Of a stretch of 64,000 bases of DNA, positions 29,677 to 38,364 are shown piece after piece. Source of the DNA: Pseudomonas fluorescens (GTDB lineage Bacteria > Pseudomonadota > Gammaproteobacteria > Pseudomonadales > Pseudomonadaceae). The position numbers and the translations under genes were made by a program. Positions within the stretch are counted from its first letter, which is position 1, and each line of letters starts with the position of its first letter. Under the pieces are notes generated by a model, which saw only the letters and a list, made by a program, of their open reading frames with translations, did no database searches and was not told the origin of the DNA. The stretch spans positions 1 through 64,000 of the forward strand of contig NZ_JSAK01000009.1 in NCBI RefSeq assembly GCF_000802965.1, read 5' to 3'.

Positions 29677-29764
29677 TATTCCTGAGTAAAATCAGACACT
29701 TAAGCCGATCAACTAGATCGGCTTTTTTGTGTCTGCGCAAAACCCGCGCAAAACTGGCGCAAAA

Positions 29765-30880
29765 CTACCCGGTGATTTCGCTGATATTCAGGTCCGGGAT
29801 TGCCTCTGACCAGACGATTTCGGCATGGTCGCGCTGGTAGTTTTTGGTCATGCTCTCGCTGGCGTGCCCGGCGATCTTCTGCCCATCCTTTCCGGCTTTT
29901 TGATACAGGTGCAGCGACAGTGCTCGCACTTCGTGAAAGCCCGGCATTTCCTCTTCCTTCCACCCTTTGTAACAACCCGCCGATTCCCGAGCCTCCTTGA
30001 AGGCCCGCGTCAAATAACGTTCTTCGACCTGCGTCCAGTGATCCTTCGTCTGCGCCTGCTTCTGCTTTTTGCGATCGGGCCGGCGGTGAATGAGGTAAGG
30101 CGAGACGATGTCATCCCTGCATCGGCTGATCACAGCCTGGAGTTCTTCGGTCACCTTGAACCGGATCCACGCCGCGTCACTGGCCTTTGCTGTCTTCTGC
30201 TGCACCACATACAAAAAACCTTCTCGAACACCATCGAACCGCATATTCAAGATGTCCGTCCGGCGCTGCGCGGTGATAAGTGCCAGGTCGATAGCGTTCT
30301 GCAGCCAGAACGGAGACTTCTCTCGGATGGCTTTCAGACCTTCGACTGTGTGCCGCTTGCGCTGCTTCTTCTCGATTCGGTTGATGGTGCTGGCCGCCGG
30401 GTTGTCCGGGCACAGGCCTTTGGCCGCTGCGTGGTTGAAGATGTCGATCAGCAGGGCGCGGCACTGGTTGGCAGTGCGCGGAGTGAGTGCGTCCAGCATC
30501 TCCGCGATCATGCGGATCGTGATCTGGTCGACCGCTTTGCCATCGAACTGTTTCCGGAAACGGCGGAAGTGCACGGCGTACAGGCCCAAGGTCCCTTTTG
30601 CCAGTTCCCTTGGCGGCAGTACGTCGCGTTCGTATGCGTCCAGGAAGCCGGCGAACGATTCCGATATGCTGCCCATCACGGCGCCGACCAAGTCCGCGCC
30701 GCGCATGAACTCCAGATTCAACTGCTTCGCGGCATCGATCGCTTTGATCCGGTCAGAGCCGAACTGGAACCACTTACCGTCGGTTGGCCGGCGGTAGCGA
30801 TAGGTCGAGCGCCGCGAATCAAAGTACAGGTTCTGCGGGAGGCTCTTGTTCGCCTTGTTGCGCGGCCGTGGGACCATCAT
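29765..30880 (-). CDS. int: tyrosine recombinase (prophage integrase)
   Basis: The 371-residue enzyme recombines the 47-bp tRNA-Pro core. Catalytic residues: Arg206/207 in TAQRRTDIL, H316-x-x-R319 in GFHEVRALS, His339 in AGHASESM and Tyr348 in KNYQRDH. The N-terminal part (NLYFDSRRSTYRYRRPTDGK) is an arm-type binding domain of phage integrases. The gene ends about 90 bp from attL and overlaps the excisionase-like gene upstream (ATGA). Confidence 0.95.
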   Translation of the reverse strand: MMVPRPRNKANKSLPQNLYFDSRRSTYRYRRPTDGKWFQFGSDRIKAIDAAKQLNLEFMRGADLVGAVMGSISESFAGFLDAYERDVLPPRELAKGTLGLYAVHFRRFRKQFDGKAVDQITIRMIAEMLDALTPRTANQCRALLIDIFNHAAAKGLCPDNPAASTINRIEKKQRKRHTVEGLKAIREKSPFWLQNAIDLALITAQRRTDILNMRFDGVREGFLYVVQQKTAKASDAAWIRFKVTEELQAVISRCRDDIVSPYLIHRRPDRKKQKQAQTKDHWTQVEERYLTRAFKEARESAGCYKGWKEEEMPGFHEVRALSLHLYQKAGKDGQKIAGHASESMTKNYQRDHAEIVWSEAIPDLNISEITG

Positions 30881-31089
30881 GCAGCTCCTTTCAATACCAT
30901 CGCGACCAGATCATTGCCGTCTGACCGGCTGAACGCTGTCCAATCAACGTACCAGAGTTTGCCGATCTGCTCGCCGGGCACTTGCCCATTGCGGATGTGG
31001 TTGCGGATCGCTTGCGGGCACTGCGGGGTGCCGTTTTCCCCCCAGCGACGGCGCTGGAATTCACTGATTTTGATCAGCTCTTTTTTCAT
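30877..31089 (-). CDS. excisionase-like DNA-binding protein
   Basis: The 70-residue, basic protein starts at 31089 behind GGAG. The layout (ELIKISEFQRRRWGENGTPQ, CPQAIRNHIRNGQVPGEQIG, KLWYVDWTAF) is that of small winged-helix excisionases that read a site name, turn and wing before a W-x-D-x-x-A-F end. It is directly coupled to int, the expected position for xis. Confidence 0.8.
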   Translation of the reverse strand: MKKELIKISEFQRRRWGENGTPQCPQAIRNHIRNGQVPGEQIGKLWYVDWTAFSRSDGNDLVAMVLKGAA

Positions 31090-31131
31090 GTGATGCTCCA
31101 TGCCGCGCGTGGCGGCAGAAGGTGGATAGGG

Positions 31132-31281
31132 TTACTTGCGGCGCTGGAAGTCAGTGCAGCGGACGATCACGGTCTGAGCGCCCCGGGCGAGCGCCGGCAT
31201 GGTGCTGAAGGGAAGGTGGCTGCAATTGCGGTGGGCGTGCACGCAGCTGGCGCACAACCCACCTTTGGGTTGGTGGGTCAT
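31132..31281 (-). CDS. small Cys-rich phage protein
   Basis: The product has 49 residues: GGLCASCVHAHRNCSHLPF, then VIVRCTDFQRRK. The C-x2-C-x5-C spacing with late Cys suggests zinc binding, typical of short phage early proteins. Its start overlaps the upstream stop (ATGA), continuing the coupled chain. Confidence 0.6.
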   Translation of the reverse strand: MTHQPKGGLCASCVHAHRNCSHLPFSTMPALARGAQTVIVRCTDFQRRK

Positions 31282-31667
31282 GGCTTCCTCCACTTGAAAG
31301 GCAAGTCCGTCGGCGGGAAGAACAAGTGGCGCATGTTTGCGACGTTCACGATGTCGCGATCAGCCGGGAAGACCTCGATGGCATCCCGATCGCCTCGACC
31401 GCATTCGCGTTTCAGGCGCATCAGTTCGTCCCACGTCACCTGATCGACCCAACTGTCACCGTTATGAGCCGAGCGGCAGACGCTCATGCGCTGGTATTCG
31501 TTCGGCTCGGTGTAGATCTGCACCAGGAAGTGCCGCGACCGCCAAACCTCGACCAGGTCGGGCGGCCTGAAGTTCTCCCATTGATCGGCGGGAACCTGCT
31601 GCAGGTAGGGCGGCAGTTTGGCGTTTTCTTTCTCCAGCATGCGGCGCTGTTGTCTGGATGGAGTCAT
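31278..31667 (-). CDS. phage early hypothetical protein
   Basis: The product has 129 residues, starting MTPSRQQRRMLEKENAKLPP. I set the start at 31667 because upstream frame is composed of the neighbouring gene read out of frame. WRSRHFLVQIYTEPNEYQRM and SVCRSAHNGDSWVDQVTWDE are typical of a phage protein family of unknown function. Confidence 0.65.
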   Translation of the reverse strand: MTPSRQQRRMLEKENAKLPPYLQQVPADQWENFRPPDLVEVWRSRHFLVQIYTEPNEYQRMSVCRSAHNGDSWVDQVTWDELMRLKRECGRGDRDAIEVFPADRDIVNVANMRHLFFPPTDLPFKWRKP

Positions 31668-31716
31668 CACCGCGGCCCCTTGTAGCAGTACACGTAGGCG
31701 AACCAGGCGAGGGCGA

Positions 31717-32091
31717 TCATAGTAGGTGCGCTCCTGCTTCGAGTAGGCCGTCGCGGTCTTCGCGCAGGTTGTCGCGCTCATGCCTGAGTTCGTCGCGCTC
31801 CCTGACCAAAGCCTTGATGGCGGTCGAGATATTCCGGTGGCCGAGGGTGATGGTGATGGCCTGTGCTTCGTCGAACAGCTTGACCTTTTGGTCTCGGTCG
31901 TCCGCTGCTCGCGCGGCCAGCTCCTTTTCGTGGATCTTGAGGCAACGCTTGCAGGTGACGTGGCGCCAGTCATTAGTGAGCTGCTCGTCGGTCATTACGC
32001 CATCGGTGCCGCAGTAAACGTGTTCTGGCGGATCCTGATCGGCCTCGGTGCCGCCATCCCACGGGTACAAGTGAATCGCTCGCTTGCTCAT
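31717..32091 (-). CDS. phage hypothetical protein with CxxC and coiled coil
   Basis: The product has 124 residues, starting MSKRAIHLYPWDGGTEADQD. The middle has HVYCGTDG and HVTCKRCLKIH, a likely zinc knuckle. The C-terminus is a charged coiled coil (RERDELRHERDNLREDRDGL). The start overlaps the preceding small membrane frame. Function unknown. Confidence 0.6.
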   Translation of the reverse strand: MSKRAIHLYPWDGGTEADQDPPEHVYCGTDGVMTDEQLTNDWRHVTCKRCLKIHEKELAARAADDRDQKVKLFDEAQAITITLGHRNISTAIKALVRERDELRHERDNLREDRDGLLEAGAHLL

Positions 32092-32168
32092 CCGATCACC
32101 GCCTTTATGGTCAGTACCAATGGAAGCCAGAAGAAGAGGGCGCAGCCGGCCATGCTGGTGAGGATCAT
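32088..32168 (-). CDS. micro-ORF, single-pass membrane peptide
   Basis: The 26-residue MILTSMAGCALFFWLPLVLT... peptide is almost all membrane segment. It overlaps both neighbours by ATGA on each side (stop of 32165 gene, start of 31717 gene), so it is probably translated as part of the chain. Confidence 0.45.
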   Translation of the reverse strand: MILTSMAGCALFFWLPLVLTIKAVIG

Positions 32169-32449
32169 GGCTGCACTCCGTTGTACCGCTCCCAGCCCTC
32201 GCCATATTCGAAGCAGTACGTCGCTGGCCAACTACCGCGAGTACCTTCCGGGACGAAGTGGAACCAGCTGTCATACGTACCGTGCGCCGGCGTTGTTTTG
32301 CACCACACGTGAATCGGGCCACCGAGTTGCCATCGAGGCCTTTCCTTCACCGCCTCGGCCATGAACTGTTCCAGATCGTGATGGCCGCGGCTCATGACGA
32401 TGTAGGTATCCTCACCGACTGATTCGATATCGAGGGGGTAGGCCTTCAT
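32165..32449 (-). CDS. phage hypothetical protein
   Basis: The 94-residue protein starts MKAYPLDIESVGEDTYIVMS at 32449, overlapping the stop of the upstream gene. It has aromatic-rich HVWCKTTPAHGTYDSWFHFV, YCFEYGEGWERY. Unknown function in the early operon. Confidence 0.6.
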   Translation of the reverse strand: MKAYPLDIESVGEDTYIVMSRGHHDLEQFMAEAVKERPRWQLGGPIHVWCKTTPAHGTYDSWFHFVPEGTRGSWPATYCFEYGEGWERYNGVQP

Positions 32450-32772
32450 GGAGTTACCTCGCGGCGTGCCCACCAGCAGACCGGGCCATCGTCGGTGTCG
32501 TGAATCGCCAAGCAGAACCATCCTTCGCCATCAGGACGCTCAGGCTCCCAGTAACTGAAGTCCGGGTCGCCGGCTTCGAAGTAGCGATCGGCAACTGCCT
32601 CTTCGGCGTATTCGAGGCGCACTTGGGTAACGGTCAAACCCTGCTCCGCTACCCAGGCCTTGCACTTGTCGCCGTCACCCTCGTCGAAGTCGGGCATGTC
32701 CGGATGTTGGAACGAGCCCATTTCGTCGCGCACGACCGGGGCTGGCTGGATCAATTTGATTTCTTCAGGCAT
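32446..32772 (-). CDS. acidic phage hypothetical protein
   Basis: The 108-residue protein is strongly acidic (DFDEGDGDKCKAWVAEQG), which is common for phage proteins that mimic DNA or bind basic host proteins, although no such role is shown. WVAEQGLTVTQVRLEYAEEA forms a helix. First gene of the overlapping chain that runs to int. Confidence 0.6.
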   Translation of the reverse strand: MPEEIKLIQPAPVVRDEMGSFQHPDMPDFDEGDGDKCKAWVAEQGLTVTQVRLEYAEEAVADRYFEAGDPDFSYWEPERPDGEGWFCLAIHDTDDGPVCWWARREVTP

Positions 32773-32914
32773 GACTTCGTCCTTGCCGCTATAGCGGATG
32801 ACTTTGAAGGGGAGGGGGTAACCGCTTATCGGGCGGCGTTGGTGAGTCGATGCATGTTTGTCACAGCAACGGCGGTCTACTACATTTGAGCAAACAGTCT
32901 AAAAGGGGCAGTTC

Positions 32915-33151
32915 ATGACTTGTTTGATTTGTGGTGAGCCTGCAGTGTCAGTTAATGCTGACGACTATTTGGAAAGGGTTTGCCTAAAGTGTGGACAATA
33001 CAGAGTCACCGGTGCGGCGCTTCTGCTGATGAAAGCCTACAACTGGCGATTCGACCTAGAGCTGGTTCGGAGGTGGATCTCCGAGAGCCAGGAAGCCGGA
33101 CTTATCCCAACGATCGATTCGCACCAGGCAGCTTGCCTGATCGACGTCTAG
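32915..33151 (+). CDS. small zinc-ribbon protein
   Basis: The 78-residue protein has CLICGEP and CLKCGQYRVTG, four Cys in two CxxC pairs forming a zinc ribbon. A helix rich in Trp and Arg follows (YNWRFDLELVRRWISESQEA). It runs opposite to the early genes on both sides, so it may be a moron. AAAAGGGG precedes the ATG. Confidence 0.6.
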   Translation: MTCLICGEPAVSVNADDYLERVCLKCGQYRVTGAALLLMKAYNWRFDLELVRRWISESQEAGLIPTIDSHQAACLIDV

Positions 33152-33158
33152 ATTCGCT

Positions 33159-33590
33159 TCATGCTGTTTCTGCCTCAGTCTGACGGAACACAGAAAGCGA
33201 GCCAGCCTGGTCACGCACCGCGCGCATGCCTTCCTCGTCGTAACCCCAGATGTTGCTGTCGTTGAATCGTTCAGGACCGAGATACCCTGGATGCAGCTGC
33301 TTGCCGGTGCAGATGTAGTCGCGAAATTCTTTGACCAGGTCCTTCAGCGTGCCTCCGTGGCTGAAGCCGCGCCATCTCCCTCCCCATACCGTGTCATGGG
33401 TGAATATGCGCTTGCCGGTGTAGTCGTCGATGAACCAGACCTTGCCGCGGTTATCGACCTCCATACTGGCGTAGCGATTTACCGTCTGGCTGTAGAAGAA
33501 ACGGCGACCATGGTCGGCGATGATCCGGATTGCCTGGTTGACCTGATCGGCGCGCTGACGCTTCAGAGCGAGTTTGTTTTCTTTGGGCAT
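33159..33590 (-). CDS. phage hypothetical protein
   Basis: The product has 143 residues: KRQRADQVNQAIRIIADHGR, FFYSQTVNRYASMEVDNRGK, VWFIDDYTGKRIFTHD. It resembles proteins seen in Pseudomonas phage early regions, with a compact beta-rich centre. Function unknown. Confidence 0.6.
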   Translation of the reverse strand: MPKENKLALKRQRADQVNQAIRIIADHGRRFFYSQTVNRYASMEVDNRGKVWFIDDYTGKRIFTHDTVWGGRWRGFSHGGTLKDLVKEFRDYICTGKQLHPGYLGPERFNDSNIWGYDEEGMRAVRDQAGSLSVFRQTEAETA

Positions 33591-33724
33591 GGGGCGTCCT
33601 ATGCCGGGTCATGCCCGGGCGGTGGAATTGAAAGGTGGGCTACATCTGGTGTAGTCCGCTAACCATGGGGCAAGTGCTATGCGTCCCGATGATTCCGGTA
33701 TCAATCGAACCGGAGAGCTGCCGC

Positions 33725-33808
33725 ATGAAACGACTGAATGAGTGGATGAACCTGATAGCTGCCGTGCTTCGCCTGATCAGTTTGATCATCCGTACTGGCT
33801 GGTTTTGA
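33725..33808 (+). CDS. micro-ORF, possible membrane peptide
   Basis: The 27 codons (MKRLNEWMNLIAAVLRLISL...) follow a GGAG at fair spacing. The peptide would be a single amphipathic or membrane helix, reminiscent of small toxins or holin-like peptides. Evidence is weak. Confidence 0.3.
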   Translation: MKRLNEWMNLIAAVLRLISLIIRTGWF

Positions 33809-33897
33809 TACTGCTGCAAACGCTTCCGTAAGTAATGGACAGGAAGCTATCTCCCCAGTTAGCGTGTCTTAAATTGAGGATATCAGTGAGCGGCTAT

Positions 33898-34569
33898 ATG
33901 GAAATACCCAATACCATTCGTTTGTACTATTTTTCTGGTGTCGAATTTGGTCTGGAAAACGTCAGGCGAAGTCGTCTAAAAATTTCGAGGCTGATGCAGT
34001 TAAATGATCCATTTGAAATGGGGAGTATCAATTTTTCAACTAGAGATCTGAGATATGGCTTTCAGAAACTTAAAGAATTTTATGCCGAGCACTTAGGCCT
34101 TATTTGTTTTAGTCGATCCTACAAAAGTCCAGTTCAATGGGCGCATTATGCCGATAAACATAAAGGCGTTTGCCTCGGTTTTGACGTGACAATCTCTCGT
34201 TGTTCGCCCGTCGATTATGTGCAGGAACGGCTTGATTTGCGTGTGTTAGCAGCCTCTGGTGAAGTGCCAATGAGCCAAGTTCTAATGACTCTGTGGAAAA
34301 CTAAATTTTCTCATTGGTCATATGAGGATGAGGTAAGGCTAATGCTGCCACTAAATGAGTTTCCTGTAGACGGTGGCTATCATTTTCATCCTATGGGTGA
34401 CTCTTTAAAGCTCAGGCAGGTGATAGTTGGTTGTGAGTCGTTTTTTACAAGGGCTCAAGTGCAAGATGCGTTAGGTGAACAAAGTTCTGACGTTGAAGTT
34501 TTCAAAGTCCGTCCAGCATTCAAGACATTTAAGATGGTCCGAAACCGAAATAAGAGTCTGTGGAATTAG
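33898..34569 (+). CDS. DUF2971 protein, prophage copy
   Basis: The product has about 223 residues; the start is placed at 33898, where DUF2971 proteins begin (IRLYYFSGVEFGLENVRRSR). An ATG at 33835 would add 21 codons. Family motifs: LKISRLMQLNDPFEM, SPVQWAHYADKHKGVCLGFD and WSYEDEVRLML. The gene is AT-rich compared with its neighbours and stands alone between early and tail modules, where prophages often carry anti-phage cargo. Biochemical function unknown. Two further DUF2971 genes lie at 49603 and 51709. Confidence 0.85.
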   Translation: MEIPNTIRLYYFSGVEFGLENVRRSRLKISRLMQLNDPFEMGSINFSTRDLRYGFQKLKEFYAEHLGLICFSRSYKSPVQWAHYADKHKGVCLGFDVTISRCSPVDYVQERLDLRVLAASGEVPMSQVLMTLWKTKFSHWSYEDEVRLMLPLNEFPVDGGYHFHPMGDSLKLRQVIVGCESFFTRAQVQDALGEQSSDVEVFKVRPAFKTFKMVRNRNKSLWN

Positions 34570-34596
34570 CGGCTCAGCGCAATAGGCGAGGGCGGA

Positions 34597-34959
34597 TCAG
34601 GCAGCCGCAGTTGACTCGGGCGAGTAGTCCATCCAAGAAAGCTTCGTTGGCGACTTCCGCCTTACATCGCGCTGAGGCAGCTTGATCTTCGCTCTGATGA
34701 TCACATCACGACAGCGCCCGAGCTTGCGGATCCGCTCTGCGTATTCAGCGGCGTACTGCGGGGCGTCAAACATGCTGCTGAGCTGAGCGACCCGCTTGCC
34801 ATCCATGATCTTGATAACGCGATCTTCGACAGCCTGGAGCCACTGGCTCATCGACAGTTCGATCCGTTGACCTTTCTCAATCTTAAAGTCGCGAACCTTG
34901 CGCTTCGCCTCTTCGCGGGCGAAGTGTTCATTCATTCCGAATACGGCAAATGTGCTCAT
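34597..34959 (-). CDS. phage hypothetical protein
   Basis: The product has 120 residues, starting MSTFAVFGMNEHFAREEAKR, with basic and helical segments (FKIEKGQRIELSMSQWLQAV). It lies four bases after the stop of the next minus-strand gene, likely an operon. Unrecognised beyond phage-like character. Confidence 0.6.
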   Translation of the reverse strand: MSTFAVFGMNEHFAREEAKRKVRDFKIEKGQRIELSMSQWLQAVEDRVIKIMDGKRVAQLSSMFDAPQYAAEYAERIRKLGRCRDVIIRAKIKLPQRDVRRKSPTKLSWMDYSPESTAAA

Positions 34960-34963
34960 GGCA

Positions 34964-35365
34964 TTACTCCAACTTTTCGAGGGCTTGCTGTAGGAGTTCG
35001 TTCACGGAAAACTCGCGCTCGTCATTGCTCATTGCTCGCCTGATTAGCTTGCAGGCTGCGTCAGCGTCATCCCTGAGGTCGTGCAGGCAGCCTTCTGCGT
35101 CATCCGCGCATTCTGCTGCGAACTCAAGGTCTCGAATGGTCTCCAGAAGATCGTCGCGCTCTGCACTAGGATCTAGCCCACCATCAGCTACCGCGCCGCG
35201 ACTTTTCGCGGCGTGGCTTTTTTTGTGGAAAGTGCGGACAGCAGCCACGGTCGGCGTCAAGCCGTGCACGAAACTGCGCGGCGCGACACTCCCTACACCG
35301 AAGACCTGGGTCGAAAGTCCCGCGAGTTTTCGGTTATCGGTTATCTGCTCGGCAAGGACTACCAC
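34964..35365 (-). CDS. phage protein, probably 5'-truncated
   Basis: The convincing part is DPSAERDDLLETIRDLEFAA to the stop, an acidic helical protein ending MSNDEREFSVNELLQQALEK. Residues encoded right of about 35190 are antisense to the tail gene and look artificial. The natural start was probably removed by the deletion that joined early and tail regions, so the listed start is only the frame limit. Confidence 0.4.
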   Translation of the reverse strand: MVVLAEQITDNRKLAGLSTQVFGVGSVAPRSFVHGLTPTVAAVRTFHKKSHAAKSRGAVADGGLDPSAERDDLLETIRDLEFAAECADDAEGCLHDLRDDADAACKLIRRAMSNDEREFSVNELLQQALEKLE

Positions 35366-36478
35366 CTAAACCGAGACGAATTGATCAAGGCCTGCGAGGT
35401 CGCGGGACCCGGTGCATTGGTTCACCCGTATCGCGGTGAAATGAATGTTGTTTGTCGTGGACTCAACGTCAGCGAGACCGCTGCGGAAGGTGGGAAGTGC
35501 ACAATTGCACTGACGTTCCTGGAAGCAGGGGAGGCGGCATACCCATCGGCAAACGTTGATAGCGTCAATGCGATCAGCGCCAAGGGCAACATCGTCACCG
35601 CTGCGGCAGAAAAAAGCTTTGTGTCTGACTTCCTGACCACAGGGTTTCCCGCCTACGTCGCAGAGTCTGCTGCTTCTGGGCTGGCCGCCCTCGGTGAGTA
35701 CATGGCGGCGCCGGGTTTTAACTTCTCCGGTGACTTGAAAGCGGCGTCTGACTTTTACCTACAAGCGCGGGGGCTTGTATCTGACGCCTCCGGACTGGTC
35801 CAAAAACCATTGAGTATGGCTAGCCGGGTCACAGGTTTGATCGGCTCAATCCGCACAGCTTTTGGAACCAACGCTTTCAGCATGCTGACCAGTTTGTTTG
35901 ATCGTTCGCCGACGACCTACTCAGGCAGCACGACGACTCCAAGTCGCCAGCAGCAGGCCACCAACGCAACGGCGATGAATGCACTGGTGCGCCAGGTGGC
36001 TGTAGCCGAGGCCGCCAAGGCTGCGGTCGTCACGCAAACTCCGCAGGTTACGGCGATGGGCGCCACGCAGGCTGCGGCAGGTACCACGCGGGCAGCGACA
36101 GTAGCAACTCAGACGGCGCCTGGTGTTACACAAACAATCCCCGTTCCAACCGTTTATGACAGCTACCAGGCAGCGATCAAGGTTCGTGAGGATTTGGTCG
36201 ACAGATTGGACGCAGAAAGCGAAGCCACGCCTAACGATGAAATGTACGTCGCATTGTCCGACTTGCGTACCAGCGTGGTTCAGGCCGTGCCCAACCCTGA
36301 GCAAAACCTTGCCCGGATTGTTCAGTACGTGCCGCGAGAAACGCTTCCTTCCTTGCTGGTGGCTTACCAGATCTACGGTGACGCCGGCCGTGCCGATGAC
36401 ATCGCTACTCGCAATACACCGCGACATCCGGGGTTTTTAACGGGCGGACAACAGCTCGAGGTACTTGCAGATGGATGA
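35183..36478 (+). pseudogene. Mu-like tail/DNA circularisation protein, 5'-truncated
   Basis: The frame opens with YRAATFRGVAFFVESADSSH, then GRRQAVHETARRDTPYTEDL, the start of the DNA-circularisation N-terminal domain found in Mu-like tail proteins. A stop lies just upstream, so the first few residues (normally a W-R-D/E leader) are gone. GTG at 35213 is the only internal start. The C-terminal half is Ala/Thr/Gln-rich and then helical. The truncation point marks a deletion of the head genes. Confidence 0.75.
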
Positions 36479-37375
36479 CTTGGAACTGCTCGTCAATGGG
36501 ATGAAGTACGCCGGCTGGACATCGCTTGCCGTGACCCGGGCGATTGATGCGGCAACCACGGCCTTCACGGCAACGCTCACCGAGAAATGGGAGGCTGGCA
36601 ACAGATCGACCGCACAGGTAGAGCCTTGGCCCATCCTGCCGGGCGATGCATGCGAAGTTCGCTTGGCCGGCTTTCCGATGGTGATTGGCTATGTCGATAT
36701 TTTCAAACCGTCCTACAGCGCGAACGACCACACAATCAACGTGCAGGGCCGAGACAAGGTTGCCGATCTGGTGGATTGCAGTGCCGTGCACGCGCCGGAT
36801 GAATGGAAAAACATCGACCTGCTCAAGTTTGCGCAGATCCTCGCGACCCCATTTGGTGTGACGGTTAAGGCGGATATAGCCATAGGTGAGCCGTTCCAGA
36901 TCTGCAAGCTTCAACATGGCGAAACTGCGTTCAAGGCGATCGAGCGCTACGCCCGGCAGCGCAAGGCACTGTTAATGCCCGACGGCGCTGGCGGGTTGTT
37001 GATCACCCGCGCAGGCGTTCGGCGCGCAACCACTGCGCTGGTGCAGGGTGAAAACATCCTCAATGCCAGTGGCACGATCGATCATAGTCAGCGGTTCAGC
37101 AGCTACCAGGTGAAAGGCCAGACGAGTTACAGCCCAGACAGCACCGGAGAAACTGAGGCGCACATTCAAGGCGGCGTTACCGACAGCGGCATTAAGCGCT
37201 ATAGACCGATGCTGCAGGTCGCCGAGATCGGCGGCACATCCGCGAGCCTGCTCGATCGCGCTACGTGGGAGGCCAATAGCCGCATCGGCAAGTCTGCGGC
37301 TGCCAGCGTTTCGGTTTATGGCTGGCGCCAAAGCCCAGGCGGCGCGCTGTGGGAGCCCGGTTTGCTGGTGTACAT
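36471..37375 (+). pseudogene. Mu gpP-like baseplate hub protein, 3'-truncated
   Basis: It starts at ATG 36471 inside the previous gene's end. MDDLELLVNGMKYAGWTSLA, GYVDIFKPSYSANDHTINVQ and GRDKVADLVDCSA are typical of phage contractile-tail gpP/gpD-type hubs. The match ends at GGALWEPGLLV near 37375; the remaining frame runs out of phase through a baseplate J sequence. It is therefore a truncated gene fused by deletion. Confidence 0.75.
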
Positions 37376-37762
37376 ACGGTCACTGTGTTGTTTGTTTGTG
37401 ACGAGGATGACGACATTATCCCGTCTCCCGCGAAGGTGGCCGAGGTCCAGGCGTACATCAACGCTCGCGCACCGGTAACAGCAGAAGTCTTCGTCGCGGC
37501 GCCAATCGCCGACCCGCTGGCCATGACAATCAAGCTCACGCCGAACACCACTACCGTTCAGAACGCCGTCCGTGCCGAACTGGCCGACTTGATTGATCGC
37601 GACTCTGCACCTGGTGGGACGATTTTGATCAGTCGTCTGCGTGAGGCTGTGTCTCTGGCTGCTGGCGAGAACAACAACCAGATCGTCACGCCGACAGTCG
37701 ATGTCACGCACGCCACTGGGCACATGGCGATTCTGGGCACCCTTACCTTCTCCAGCTTTTAG
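37376..37762 (+). pseudogene. baseplate J-like protein, C-terminal fragment
   Basis: From the junction the second frame reads VTVLFVCDEDDDIIPSPAKV and AEVQAYINARAPVTAEVFVA, the C-terminal half of Mu gp47/P2 J-type baseplate proteins. The N-terminal half, plus the spike and gp46-type genes that normally lie between gpP and J, are missing. It ends nine bases before the gp48-like gene. Confidence 0.75.
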
Positions 37763-37770
37763 GAGGCGTA

Positions 37771-38361
37771 ATGCCGACAGCTGCTGAATATAGGGAGCAG
37801 CTCAAAGCGCTGCTTCCCCCTGGCCAAGCCTTCCCGCGCGATCCTGGCACCACGCTTCATGATCTTCTCGATGGGATGTCGATTGAACTTGCGCGTCTCG
37901 ACGGGCGAGCCAGCGTTTTACCGCAAGAAGCGATTCCATCTAGTTCTCTTGAGCTACTTCCGGATTGGGAGCGGGTAGCGGGGCTCCCTGACAAATGCTC
38001 AGGTGTTCTGGAAGAGACTTTGCAAGGCCGCCGCAACGCACTGCTGGCAAAGCTGACCAGTACCGGAGGCCAGTCCATCGACTACTTCATTGAGCTGGCC
38101 GCATCACTTGGCTACACGGTGACGATCGAAGTGTTTCGCCCGTTTCGGGCGGGCATGTCACGAGCCGGGGACGCCCTGACCAATGGCCCATGGGCGCACA
38201 CCTGGCTCATCAGGGCGCCGGAAGTAAGCGTGATTCAGTTTCGAGCCGGCCTTTCTGCCGCCGGTGAGCGCTTGCGCACATGGGGTAACGACACCCTCGA
38301 ATGCAAAATAAATCAATTGAAGCCCGCGCACACGATCGCGCTCTTCGCCTATGGAGATTGA
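37771..38361 (+). CDS. YmfQ/DUF2313 tail protein (Mu gp48-like)
   Basis: The product has 196 residues: AAEYREQLKALLPPGQAFPR, LELLPDWERVAGLPDKC and LEETLQGRRNALLAKLTSTG are characteristic of the phage baseplate-to-fibre linker family. Apparently intact, with GGAGG before the start. Confidence 0.88.
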   Translation: MPTAAEYREQLKALLPPGQAFPRDPGTTLHDLLDGMSIELARLDGRASVLPQEAIPSSSLELLPDWERVAGLPDKCSGVLEETLQGRRNALLAKLTSTGGQSIDYFIELAASLGYTVTIEVFRPFRAGMSRAGDALTNGPWAHTWLIRAPEVSVIQFRAGLSAAGERLRTWGNDTLECKINQLKPAHTIALFAYGD

Positions 38362-38364
38362 CGC

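Noticed and set aside
29825..31093. 422-codon plus-strand frame opposite the prophage integrase
   Set aside because: Covers the integrase and excisionase-like genes in antisense; no protein-like segments.
36471..37478. A single 337-residue hub protein
   Set aside because: The last 35 residues are an out-of-phase reading of baseplate J, so the true homology ends near 37375.
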